Positions 1 through 6,293 are shown, counted from the first letter of the stretch. The stretch: 11,898 nucleotides of DNA from an uncultured Collinsella sp. (GCA_934643145.1 CAKUBM010000043.1:1-11898); one strand, 5' to 3'. Numbers and translations: made by a program. Notes: generated by a model not told the origin, from the sequence alone.

Positions 1-17
1 AGATTCGCAGCCCAAAA

Positions 18-43
18 CCGCCGCAAAGGCACCTTTGCGGTGG
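18..43 (-). terminator. Terminator-like hairpin at left edge
   Basis: Positions 18-29 and 32-43 form a nearly perfect inverted repeat (one G-T wobble at 20/41). The two-base centre means the real loop must open by a few pairs. Read on the minus strand, the stem is followed by four T residues and then GGG. This could end a leftward transcript, as a second stop beyond the hydrolase gene. The T tract is short and no adjacent gene is visible, so the role is inferred. Confidence 0.4.
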
Positions 44-54
44 CTCCCACAAAC

Positions 55-192
55 ATCTCGATCTGTAACAGTTAGAGCCCATTTTTCAGCCCACCTGTTA
101 TAGATCGAGACATTCAAATTCCACTGAGAAGATAGTCTTGATCTGTAACAGTAACCTCGGCTAAATCGACCCTAGATGTTACAGATCGAGAC
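55..192. repeat. Two inverted-repeat units sharing one core (palindromic intergenic repeat)
   Basis: Unit 1 pairs 56-71 with 95-110 (16 bp, one G-T wobble, 23-base loop). Unit 2 pairs 135-150 with 177-192 (16 bp, one G-T wobble, 26-base loop). All four arms carry the same core, GATCTGTAACA or its complement, in alternating orientation; the arm at 95-110 has one changed base. The two loops are unrelated in sequence. The wobbles keep pairing where the arms have diverged, which suggests that the folded form is selected. It resembles REP or MITE-like intergenic palindromes or a multi-site operator. No long T tract follows either stem, so simple termination is less likely. Confidence 0.75.
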
Positions 193-221
193 AAACAAAC
201 GAAACAAGCCCCCGCAAGGGG
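190..221 (-). terminator. Possible terminator of the SGNH hydrolase gene
   Basis: On the minus strand, 27 bases past the hydrolase stop codon, a 4-bp all-GC stem (218-221 with 210-213) closes a four-base loop. It is followed by a T-rich, G-interrupted tail down to about 190. The stem is short, so efficiency is uncertain, and the tail runs into the repeat unit at 177-192. Confidence 0.4.
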
Positions 222-247
222 AACTATTGCGGTGGATTGGGGTCGCG

Positions 248-907
248 CTACTCACCGAGTATCTCTTTGAGCTTGGCTGCCACGGCGTGACCCAGGCTCT
301 CGTGGCTTTCGGGCATCATATGCAGATAGTCGATATCGCCCGGCTCGGCAAACTCGGCGGCATTCAAAAAGTCGCAGCCAAACTGCTCGGCCACGTGCGC
401 ATAGTACTCGCCAAAATGCTCAGATGCCTCAACGGAATGCTCGTCAAAGTCGGTCATATACACATCGGCGATCTGCGGCTTGATCTTGATAGGAGCCATC
501 AGCAGGATGCGCGGGCAAGGCGCAGCGTCGGTCCACGGAAACGCGCGGACGGCGCGAATCAGCGCCATGGCGCCACGGGCGATATCGGAAGCTGTCACGT
601 TAAAGACCGTCTTGCAATCGTTAGTTCCCAGCATAATAACGATTGCATCCAGCGGCTTATGAGCCTCGAGCAGCATCGGCAGCGCGCGGATGCCGTTAAG
701 ATTGGTGTCCAGATGGCACATGTCGTCGCGTACCGTCGTGCGGCCGTTGAGGCCTTCTTCAATTACATGCCAGCCATCGCCTAAATCACGTTGGGCCACA
801 CCACACCAGCGCACATCCTGCGCATAGCGCACCGCAGTGCCATCGCGCATACCAGCCGGATCATAGCCATAGGTGTTGCTGTCACCAAAGCACAGAACGT
901 TTTTCAT
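248..907 (-). CDS. SGNH/GDSL-family esterase (arylesterase-like)
   Basis: The 219-residue product belongs to the SGNH hydrolase superfamily and probably hydrolyses or transfers acyl groups on small esters; its substrate is unknown. Visible blocks are FGDSNTYGYDP (residues 7-17, nucleophile Ser10), VIEEGLNGRTT (48-58), IMLGTNDCK (91-99, oxyanion Asn96) and Asp193-x-x-His196 completing the triad. The order and wording closely follow the Mycobacterium smegmatis acyltransferase/arylesterase type (about 216 residues). There is no signal peptide, so it is probably cytoplasmic. The start at 907 is chosen because GGGGAG sits 6 bases upstream and the family N-terminus begins MKxxLCFGDS. A longer frame from 979 would run through the preceding terminator. 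No clear promoter is seen between that terminator and the gene, so it may depend on read-through from the PARG-like gene. Confidence 0.92.
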   Translation of the reverse strand: MKNVLCFGDSNTYGYDPAGMRDGTAVRYAQDVRWCGVAQRDLGDGWHVIEEGLNGRTTVRDDMCHLDTNLNGIRALPMLLEAHKPLDAIVIMLGTNDCKTVFNVTASDIARGAMALIRAVRAFPWTDAAPCPRILLMAPIKIKPQIADVYMTDFDEHSVEASEHFGEYYAHVAEQFGCDFLNAAEFAEPGDIDYLHMMPESHESLGHAVAAKLKEILGE

Positions 908-923
908 CGTAAGCTCCCCACTC

Positions 924-957
924 AATAAAAAGCCGACGGGAGCAGCCCCCATCGGCT
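924..957 (-). terminator. Rho-independent terminator of the PARG-like gene
   Basis: On the minus strand a 10-bp stem (957-948 with 940-931, one U-G pair) closes a 7-base loop and is followed by TTTTTATT. It starts about 25 bases after the stop codon of the PARG-like gene and ends just before the ribosome binding site of the hydrolase gene. Confidence 0.92.
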
Positions 958-982
958 CGGTATATCGCATCACGCGCACCGT

Positions 983-2116
983 TTACAGGTACTTGCGCCA
1001 GTCGTCGTCATCCTCGTCATCCTCGGCAGCGGCCTGAGCCTGCTCGGCGGCACGGGCGGCTGCGGCGCGGGCGGCAACCTGAGCATAGGACTCCTCGTTG
1101 CGCTCGGGGAAGTTTGCCAGCACGTGCTCGAACTTGGCGAAGTCCTCGTCCCAGCGCGTAGAGGGCACGGCAAAGAAGGCCTGCTTGACCTTGAAGTCGC
1201 CCGATGCGAGTTCCTTGCGGAAGAGCTCGGCCACGGCCTCGGCATCAATGCCGTTGCTGTCGCAGCCCCATGCGCCCAGCACGAGCTTCTCGCGACCCAA
1301 CTCGTCGCAGATGGCGAGCACAAAGCGGATGCGGTCGCGCAGGGCATCCAGCAGAGCATCGTCGCTCACGCGATACTCTTGGCGGGCGCGCTTAACGTTG
1401 GGCGCGGCGGCCACGATCACGTCGGCGTATGCATGCACGTGGTTGCGGTCGAAGCGCACCGCAGGCACCACCAGGGCGCGGTTACGATAGAGCTCGCAGT
1501 TGATGTTGCGGCGACGGTTCTCGCTGTACCACTTACGCTGCTTATCGAGAACGTTGTACAGATACGAATCGGCGCACAGCGTGGCCTCCTGGCCCAGATA
1601 ACCCTGAATATATCCACCGCCCGGATTGGTAAACGAGGCAAAGGCGAGCACGGCCATGTCGCAGAACTGCGCATAGCCGCGACCGTTATCGAGGATTGCC
1701 TGCGTGGCGGAGGCATCAAGCACAGTGACCTCGGGCAGGACCGGAGCGGGCTCCTCAGCAGGCGCGGACTCAGCTTCGGCGATTTCCTCGGCAGGCTCCT
1801 CGACGGGCTCGGGCGCTGCCTCGGTCTCGGGCGCTGCCTCGACCTCGGCAGTCTCCGCGTTCTCGACGTCCTCGGCGACCTGCTCTTCGGGGGCCACAGT
1901 AGTCTGAACCTTGGCCTTCATCGCCGCGACAAAGCCGGCGGGCATGCCGTCAAACTCGCGAACACCAGCAAGCGAACGCCCGATATCCTTGGCGCACGCT
2001 TCGGACACAGTCGCCACATGGCGCTCGGCGGCCTTGGCACGGGCCTCGCGCTTGGGATTGGGCTGACCCGCTCGGTTGGACCTGCGGTTACGGTTCCTGT
2101 TGTCGACGTCTGCCAT
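983..2116 (-). CDS. Microbial PARG-like (TIGR02452 family) protein with acidic insert
   Basis: The 377-residue protein matches the TIGR02452 microbial poly(ADP-ribose) glycohydrolase-like fold, a macrodomain relative that binds ADP-ribose. Seen: AVLAFASFTNPGGGYIQGYLGQEATLC (155-181) in place of the family GGG-x(6-8)-QEE signature, and GAWGCDSNGID (281-291), matching the conserved C-terminal GAFGC block. Residues 1-70 are basic, then helical. Residues about 75-127 are a Glu/Ala/Pro-rich low-complexity insert, and the tail (365-373) is an Asp/Glu run. The position of the second QEE glutamate, the catalytic one in characterised enzymes, is Ala178 (codon 1583-1585, GCC), so hydrolase activity is doubtful and an ADP-ribose reader role is possible. 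AAAGGTGA 6 bases before the ATG supports the start. The gene is transcribed alone, between two terminators. Confidence 0.83.
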   Translation of the reverse strand: MADVDNRNRNRRSNRAGQPNPKREARAKAAERHVATVSEACAKDIGRSLAGVREFDGMPAGFVAAMKAKVQTTVAPEEQVAEDVENAETAEVEAAPETEAAPEPVEEPAEEIAEAESAPAEEPAPVLPEVTVLDASATQAILDNGRGYAQFCDMAVLAFASFTNPGGGYIQGYLGQEATLCADSYLYNVLDKQRKWYSENRRRNINCELYRNRALVVPAVRFDRNHVHAYADVIVAAAPNVKRARQEYRVSDDALLDALRDRIRFVLAICDELGREKLVLGAWGCDSNGIDAEAVAELFRKELASGDFKVKQAFFAVPSTRWDEDFAKFEHVLANFPERNEESYAQVAARAAAARAAEQAQAAAEDDEDDDDWRKYL

Positions 2117-2181
2117 AAGTGGTCACCTTTCCTGTCGCTGCCGCTATCGGCTTTTCCCATCCATGATACCCCGCCGCGTAC

Positions 2182-2207
2182 AAAAAAGACGGCCCCGCAG
2201 GACCGCC
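2182..2207 (-). terminator. Rho-independent terminator of the Bax inhibitor-1 family gene
   Basis: On the minus strand an 8-bp stem (2207-2200 with 2195-2188, two G-U pairs) closes a UGCG loop and is followed by six T residues (2187-2182). It lies 48 bases past the stop codon at 2256 and separates this gene from the PARG-like gene. Confidence 0.92.
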
Positions 2208-2255
2208 TTTCACATCGTTTTATCGCGTCCGACAAGAAACGCTGCAATCCCCGCG

Positions 2256-2951
2256 CTAGTCGCGACGACCGAGGATGTTCAGGATGCGCAGGAACACGTT
2301 GATAATGTCCACGAACAGATTGGACGCCATGAGCACCGCATTGGGCAGCGTGGGCGGCACCGTCGTGGCAACATAGGTGTCGTAGCCAATAAAGCCGGCG
2401 AACACCACAATCACGATCAGGTCGGTGATGGTCTGCGAGACGCCCATAAACATCAGCACGATCTCAACCAGAATAGTGGCGAGCAGAATGCCAAAGCCGA
2501 TGCCATATACGCGCTGGAAAAACTTGGGGAACGTCACGCCCAAGGCGCCAAAGACAAAGGTGATGGCGGCCGTGGCGATAAAGGCAGTGTTGACGGTGGG
2601 CAGGTCGTAGTTGGCAAGGCCAAACGACGCGGTCAGGCCAAAGGTACTCGCAAAGATTACGTAGCCCACAAGGGACAGACCCACGGACTGCTTGCCCGCA
2701 GCAGCCGACATCATGACCATGCCAACGATGGTTAAAATAAACGAGCCAAAGACCAGCGGTAGGGCGGCGCCGCTCATCATCATGCGCGCAAACGACATGG
2801 TGCTCGTAAAGTAGGCGCCAGCGCCCATGGCGCAAAAGCCCAAGAAGATGAGGGCGGACATGGCGAGATTGTACGCGCGCGGCGACATCTCCTTGGCGCG
2901 GCTTGCGCCGGTCTCGACGGGGCCGTTCTGATAGCCCTGAATATCGTTCAT
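2256..2951 (-). CDS. Bax inhibitor-1/YccA family membrane protein
   Basis: The 231-residue integral membrane protein has about seven hydrophobic segments: roughly 28-48, 58-80, 89-108, 120-138, 149-170, 174-190 and 205-225. This is the usual size and topology for the BI-1/TMBIM family, whose bacterial members are pH-sensitive calcium-leak channels or quality-control membrane factors. The two C-terminal aspartates forming the pH-sensing pair in Bacillus subtilis YetJ appear conserved as Asp191 (IGYDTY) and Asp215 (LFVDIINVF). The N-terminus is short and cytoplasmic. The start at 2951 is supported by AAAGGAC 5 bases upstream; an extension to 3065 would add a polar segment foreign to the family. 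A TACAAT box at 3007-3012 (minus strand) could be its -10, though no good -35 is seen. It forms its own transcription unit ending at 2182. Confidence 0.95.
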   Translation of the reverse strand: MNDIQGYQNGPVETGASRAKEMSPRAYNLAMSALIFLGFCAMGAGAYFTSTMSFARMMMSGAALPLVFGSFILTIVGMVMMSAAAGKQSVGLSLVGYVIFASTFGLTASFGLANYDLPTVNTAFIATAAITFVFGALGVTFPKFFQRVYGIGFGILLATILVEIVLMFMGVSQTITDLIVIVVFAGFIGYDTYVATTVPPTLPNAVLMASNLFVDIINVFLRILNILGRRD

Positions 2952-3030
2952 ACTTCGTCCTTTCAAAAAGCGCCACGACAGCGCCGTAGGTGACAAGATC
3001 CCTGCCATTGTACCCGAATGCCGTGCGCTC

Positions 3031-3369
3031 TTACCTGCGGCGCTCGCCCTCGAGCGTACGATCAAAAGCCCAGACCCACCAACGCATCACGTGCGCCTGC
3101 GAGCCGTCCGCCCGCTCACGCGTTTGGTCCTCCAGATACAACTCGGTCGCATGTCCGCCAAAACGTACCTTATAGGTTGCCGTACGAATGCCGTGAACCG
3201 TCAGGCCAAACCCGGTGGTCGAGATAATTTCGTCGATCGTAAAACAACGGCCGTCGACCCAGCAGACGGTGACCGGCACAACCTGTCCGCCCGCGAGGAT
3301 GCGAGCCACGACGTCCACATACTGCTTGTGTACGCGCCGAGTTTTGCCGTCTGTCTGTCGATATTCCAT
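3031..3369 (-). CDS. Small protein of unknown function
   Basis: I do not recognise this gene. From the ATG at 3369 the product has 112 residues. Residues 28-81 read as a run of short beta strands (VVPVTVCWVDGRCFTIDEI, then TYKVRFGGHATELYLED), followed by Trp-rich HVMRWWVWAF (93-102) and a basic tail. The pattern of a short strand after DG, a YKVR strand, then ELYxE and WW resembles small beta-rich actinobacterial DUF proteins, but no family can be named from sight. The start is unsettled: AGGAGG lies only one base before the ATG at 3369, while the in-frame ATG at 3390 has no ribosome binding site. A TACAAT box at 3399-3404 on the minus strand, about 30 bases upstream, would give a very short leader. 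It is divergent from the pit gene, and no convincing terminator follows. Confidence 0.65.
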   Translation of the reverse strand: MEYRQTDGKTRRVHKQYVDVVARILAGGQVVPVTVCWVDGRCFTIDEIISTTGFGLTVHGIRTATYKVRFGGHATELYLEDQTRERADGSQAHVMRWWVWAFDRTLEGERRR

Positions 3370-3555
3370 GCCTCCTATTATCGAACGCATGTTTGCATAT
3401 TGTAAAGCGAACAGACTGTGGTTTTGGGGTGTTGGGGCGCGCGCACGTGTCCTCATGGTGTGTTAGCAAAAAGAACACCCGCGGTCAACAGGGCTAATAT
3501 TCATTTTTAGTGCCAAAAAATTCACTGCTCCCATCAGAACTCGGTAAAGAAACCC

Positions 3556-3598
3556 GCAGGAGGTGATACGATTTATCATGTTTCTGTAACGTGCCTGC
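3556..3598 (+). promoter_or_regulatory. pit leader: strong Shine-Dalgarno with three-codon reading frame
   Basis: AGGAGGTGA at 3558-3566 is a near-perfect match to the 16S anti-Shine-Dalgarno. It is followed 11 bases later by ATG TTT CTG TAA (3578-3589). This three-codon frame is in the same frame as pit, whose ATG is at 3620, and the TAA separates them. The region can fold: TGATA (3564-3568) pairs with TATCA (3574-3578), and GCAGG (3556-3560) with CCTGC (3594-3598). That fold would mask the Shine-Dalgarno and the ATG. Pit itself has only a weak GAGAAAG site (3606-3612). This may be a translated leader controlling pit, a ribosome standby site, or a relic of an older start. Confidence 0.5.
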
Positions 3599-3619
3599 AA
3601 ACTTCGAGAAAGCCCATAT

Positions 3620-4669
3620 ATGGACGTAACGTTCTCAACCTTCCTCGGCCAACTTGTGTCGAACCCAGTCCTTGCCGTCACCGTGATCCTCGCGCTCGGC
3701 GCCATCTTCGTCAATGGATGGACCGACGCACCCAACGCCATCGCAACCTGCGTCACTACGCGTTGCATGCCCGCCCGCGCCGCCATTCTCATGAGTGCCG
3801 CATTCAACTTCCTCGGCGTGCTCATCATGACGCACTTTAACGCGAGCGTCGCCAACACCATCTCCCATATTGTCGACTTTGGCGGAAACAGTACCATGGC
3901 GCTCGCCTGCCTGTGCGCGGCACTCTTCTCCATCGTCGTCTACGGCGCCACAGCGTCGCGTTTTGGCATCCCCACCTCGCAAAGCCACAGCCTTATCGCC
4001 GGCCTGACCGGTGCCGCCATCGCCCTCGGCGGTGCGAGCAGCGTCAACGTCCACGAGTGGATGAAGGTCATCTACGGCCTGGCGCTCTCCATCGGCCTGG
4101 GCTTTGTCATGGGCTGGGTCCTGTGCAAGCTCGTCTCGATTCTTTTCGCCGCCGCCAACAGGCGACGTGCCAATGTCTTCTTTAAATACGCTCAGATCGC
4201 GAGCGCTGCGGCCATGAGCTTTATGCACGGCGCGCAGGATGGACAGAAGTTCATCGGCGTGCTCTTTTTAGGCGTGGCCTTTGCCAGCGGCCAGACGAGC
4301 GTCGGCGATGCCGGCATCCCCATCTGGATTATGCTGCTGTGCTCGGCCACCATGGGCATCGGCACCAGCGTGGGCGGCGAGCGCATCATCAAGTCCGTTG
4401 GCCAGAGCATGGTCAAGCTCGAAAAGTACCAGGGCTTCTCCGCCGACCTCGCGGGCGCCGCAAACCTGCTGCTTGCCACCCTTACCGGCATCCCCGTGTC
4501 CTCCACCCATATCAAGACCTGCGCCATCATGGGCGTCGGTGCCGTCAAGCGCCTTTCGGCCATCAACTTCGGCGTCGTCAAGGACATGATGTTCACCTGG
4601 TTCTTCACCTTCCCCGCCTGTGGACTCATCAGCTTTGTCATGGCCAAGCTGTTCATGATGTTCATCTAG
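3620..4669 (+). CDS. pit: PiT-family inorganic phosphate transporter
   Basis: The 349-residue polytopic membrane protein belongs to the PiT family (PF01384), which moves inorganic phosphate as a metal-phosphate complex or with cations driven by the ion gradient. The two inverted family repeats are visible. The first is NGWTDAPNAIAT (32-43) followed by GIPTSQSHSLIAGL (116-129). The second is SFMHGAQDGQK (200-210) followed by GIPVSSTHI (290-298). About ten hydrophobic segments span residues 15-348. The length is at the short end, typical of bacterial members without a large central loop. The start at 3620 gives the standard N-terminus, but its ribosome binding site is weak; a much stronger one lies upstream in the leader. 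It is followed 67 bases later by the DUF47 gene, the common PiT plus PhoU-like pair. No clear PhoP/PhoB box is seen. Confidence 0.96.
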   Translation: MDVTFSTFLGQLVSNPVLAVTVILALGAIFVNGWTDAPNAIATCVTTRCMPARAAILMSAAFNFLGVLIMTHFNASVANTISHIVDFGGNSTMALACLCAALFSIVVYGATASRFGIPTSQSHSLIAGLTGAAIALGGASSVNVHEWMKVIYGLALSIGLGFVMGWVLCKLVSILFAAANRRRANVFFKYAQIASAAAMSFMHGAQDGQKFIGVLFLGVAFASGQTSVGDAGIPIWIMLLCSATMGIGTSVGGERIIKSVGQSMVKLEKYQGFSADLAGAANLLLATLTGIPVSSTHIKTCAIMGVGAVKRLSAINFGVVKDMMFTWFFTFPACGLISFVMAKLFMMFI

Positions 4670-4736
4670 TCAAACCGAGCGTCCATCCGGACCGTAATAC
4701 TTCGCCCACCCGTCTTCGCCTCGAAAGGACCCACTC

Positions 4737-5360
4737 ATGGCAAAGAAACCCGATTCGTTCTACTTTGACAACTACGTCGCCTGCGCCGACCTTGCCGTCC
4801 AGGCCGCCGAGCTGCTCACCAAGATTTTCGAGAACTTCGATCCTGCAAAGATTCACGATATGCTCGACAAGATGCACTCGATTGAGCATGCAGCCGACAA
4901 GAAGCACCATGAGCTCGAGGATGCCCTGCTCACGGCCTTTATCACCCCGCTTGAGCGCGAGGACCTGGACCTGATGAGCTGCTCACTCGACACTGTGCTC
5001 GACCGTATCGAGGGTGTCGTGCAGCGCATCTACTTCACCAACATCCAGAGCATCCATCCCGACGCCATCGTCATCGCCCACAAGGTGACCGACGCCTGCC
5101 GCGCCATGAAGGACCTGATGGTCGAGCTGCCTAACTACCGCAAGTCCAAGACGCTGCGCGAGCTCGTCATCCAGATCAACACCATCGAGTCCGAGGCCGA
5201 CGAGCTCTATATCAACGCCATGCGTAACCTGCACGTCAACGGTAAGGACCCGCTCGAGGTCATTGCTTGGCGTGACGTGTACGCCTTCCTGGAGTACTGC
5301 GCCGACTGCTGCGAGAATGTAGCCGATGTCGTGGATTCGATTGTCATGAAGAACAGTTAA
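4737..5360 (+). CDS. DUF47/PhoU-like PiT accessory protein
   Basis: The 207-residue, all-helical cytoplasmic protein is of the DUF47 (PhoU-divergent) family, which is usually encoded next to PiT transporters and is thought to regulate them. Conserved elements seen are HSIEHAADKKHHE (47-59), AFITPLEREDLDLM (67-80) with SLDTVLDRIEGVV (83-95), NTIESEADELY (148-158) and EYCADCCENVADVV (186-199). The Glu/Asp-x3-Asp spacing in these helices is the family metal-binding pattern. Length and helix order are normal for the family. GAAAGGA lies 7 bases before the ATG. The 67-base gap after pit has no terminator, so the two genes are probably cotranscribed. It differs from the Pst-linked PhoU (9029-9886), so the window has two PhoU-type proteins, one per transport system. 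Confidence 0.94.
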   Translation: MAKKPDSFYFDNYVACADLAVQAAELLTKIFENFDPAKIHDMLDKMHSIEHAADKKHHELEDALLTAFITPLEREDLDLMSCSLDTVLDRIEGVVQRIYFTNIQSIHPDAIVIAHKVTDACRAMKDLMVELPNYRKSKTLRELVIQINTIESEADELYINAMRNLHVNGKDPLEVIAWRDVYAFLEYCADCCENVADVVDSIVMKNS

Positions 5361-5367
5361 TTGGGAG

Positions 5368-5471
5368 TACGTGTCCCGGCGGCGAAGGGCCGGCCACGGT
5401 TTGCTTTCTCACTCCGGCTGCTTTGCAGAGTCGTTCGAAAGTAAACCGTGGCCGGCCCTTCGCCTTACGTA
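5368..5471. repeat. Long palindrome after the DUF47 gene
   Basis: Positions 5381-5402 and 5443-5464 are perfect 22-base inverted arms. Pairing continues inward for six more (5403-5408 with 5437-5442, one G-T). After an asymmetric internal loop, TACGT (5368-5372) pairs with ACGTA (5467-5471). The terminal loop contains a small CTGC/GCAG hairpin (5418-5421 with 5425-5428). There is no T tract on either side, so this is not a standard intrinsic terminator, although it may end or stabilise the pit transcript. The perfect arms and structured loop fit a palindromic repetitive element or small MITE-like insertion. Family membership needs a genome-wide search. Confidence 0.85.
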
Positions 5472-5643
5472 TCACCATTGGGAACTTTGACTGATAGTTG
5501 TAGCGCAATGGGGGTTTGGCTGAAGGGACCTTTGGTACTCGTTCGGACACTTTGGCCCTTGATGAGCGTTTGGCCGATTGCTGCTTTGGGTACTCTTTGG
5601 GTTACTTTTGGTTTGTTTGATTTTAAATTGTTGGAGGGCTTGT
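5472..5643 (+). other. G/T-rich spacer with recurring TTTGG
   Basis: The spacer contains no supportable gene. By hand count 5481-5643 holds about 24 C, 24 A, 63 T and 52 G, a strong strand bias not seen elsewhere in the window. TTTGG recurs at 5515, 5531, 5551, 5569, 5585, 5596 and 5607. Stretches 5531-5555 and 5585-5611 look like degenerate copies (TTTGG, then TACTC, ending in TTTGG). The nitroreductase ribosome binding site lies at 5633-5637. No promoter with good -35 and -10 boxes could be picked. Confidence 0.6.
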
Positions 5644-6174
5644 ATGTCTTATTTGGATCTGGCTCGGGGTCGGTATTCTTGTCGTTTGTTTGAGGATCGT
5701 TCTGTTGAGCAGGCTGTGGTGGATGCCATTGTTGAGGCTGGGCGTATTGCTCCTTCTGCTTGTAATAATCATCCAGCCCGTGTGATGGTGCTGGATACGC
5801 CTGAGCTGTTGGAGAAGGCTGCTGCTTGTCAGCCTCGGTTTGCTCGTGATGGGTCTATCTTTGGGGCTCCGCTTGTCTTCCTTATTTGCAGCGTTACCGA
5901 TGATGCTTGGGTGCGCCCGTATGACCAGATGAATTCCAGTGAAATCGATACGTCCATCGTGTGTGATCAGATGATGATGGAGGCCACCGAGCAGGGCCTG
6001 GGAACGTGCTGGGTATGCCATTTTAAGCCTGAGGTGGCAGAGGAGCAGTTCAATCTGCCCAAGGGCGTCTATCCCTATCACATGCTCGTCTGTGGCTATC
6101 CTGCCGACCACATCGCCGATCCCGAGCATCGCGAGGCCCGCACCATTCCCCTCCCCAACTTCCTCCTCAAGTAG
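5644..6174 (+). CDS. Nitroreductase-family flavoprotein
   Basis: The 176-residue protein belongs to the FMN-dependent nitroreductase family (PF00881), which reduces nitroaromatics, quinones or similar substrates with NAD(P)H; the substrate here is unknown. Seen are the FMN-phosphate-binding start ARGRYSCRLFEDRSV (7-21), RIAPSACNNHPARVMVL (34-50), and DTSIVCDQMMMEATEQGLGTCWVCHF (102-127), the family helix plus GLGTCW core. The protein is short and cytoplasmic, of the compact type. GGAGG (5633-5637) lies 6 bases before ATG 5644. A longer frame from 5578 adds a hydrophobic N-terminus from the G/T-rich spacer and is rejected. Codon use is odd: of roughly the first 76 codons, about 44 end in T and 3 in C, while the last 48 or so favour C (about 26 C to 9 T). 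It is a single-gene unit ending at the terminator 6222-6259. Confidence 0.93.
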   Translation: MSYLDLARGRYSCRLFEDRSVEQAVVDAIVEAGRIAPSACNNHPARVMVLDTPELLEKAAACQPRFARDGSIFGAPLVFLICSVTDDAWVRPYDQMNSSEIDTSIVCDQMMMEATEQGLGTCWVCHFKPEVAEEQFNLPKGVYPYHMLVCGYPADHIADPEHREARTIPLPNFLLK

Positions 6175-6221
6175 TTTTTGGCACATGCCCTAAAACCTAC
6201 CTTTTACCGCTCACCCATTCG

Positions 6222-6259
6222 CCGAGTTCTGCGCCACTATGTGCAGGGCTCGGTTTTTT
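6222..6259 (+). terminator. Rho-independent terminator of the nitroreductase gene
   Basis: An 11-bp stem (6222-6232 with 6243-6253, two U-G pairs) is followed by six T residues at 6254-6259. It lies 47 bases past the nitroreductase stop codon and is in the correct orientation. Confidence 0.93.
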
Positions 6260-6293
6260 ATGTTGCGCGCCCCTGCACACCCTGCACAGTCAT

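Noticed and set aside
1..247. CRISPR array, suggested by recurring GATCTGTAACA cores
   Set aside because: The copies alternate in orientation and pair as stems, with uneven spacing and only four copies; there are no cas genes.
248..979. Longer start for the SGNH hydrolase at 979
   Set aside because: It would translate through the terminator of the upstream gene and adds residues absent from the family; 907 has the ribosome binding site.
1124..2302. Long plus-strand open frame opposite the PARG-like gene
   Set aside because: It is antisense to a gene with clear family motifs, a ribosome binding site and a terminator. Its length follows from the low-complexity, GC-rich codons of the real gene.
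2960..2985. Terminator between the small unknown gene and the Bax inhibitor gene
   Set aside because: Only a 4-bp GCGC stem before five T residues is seen, too weak to support.
3472..3500. Promoter for pit with TAATAT at 3495-3500
   Set aside because: The -10-like box is good, but no -35 match exists at a suitable distance, so it is not listed as a feature.
5448..5693. Small hydrophobic plus-strand frame across the G/T-rich spacer
   Set aside because: The apparent membrane character comes from T-rich codons. There is no ribosome binding site, the frame starts inside the palindrome arm, and it overlaps the nitroreductase start.
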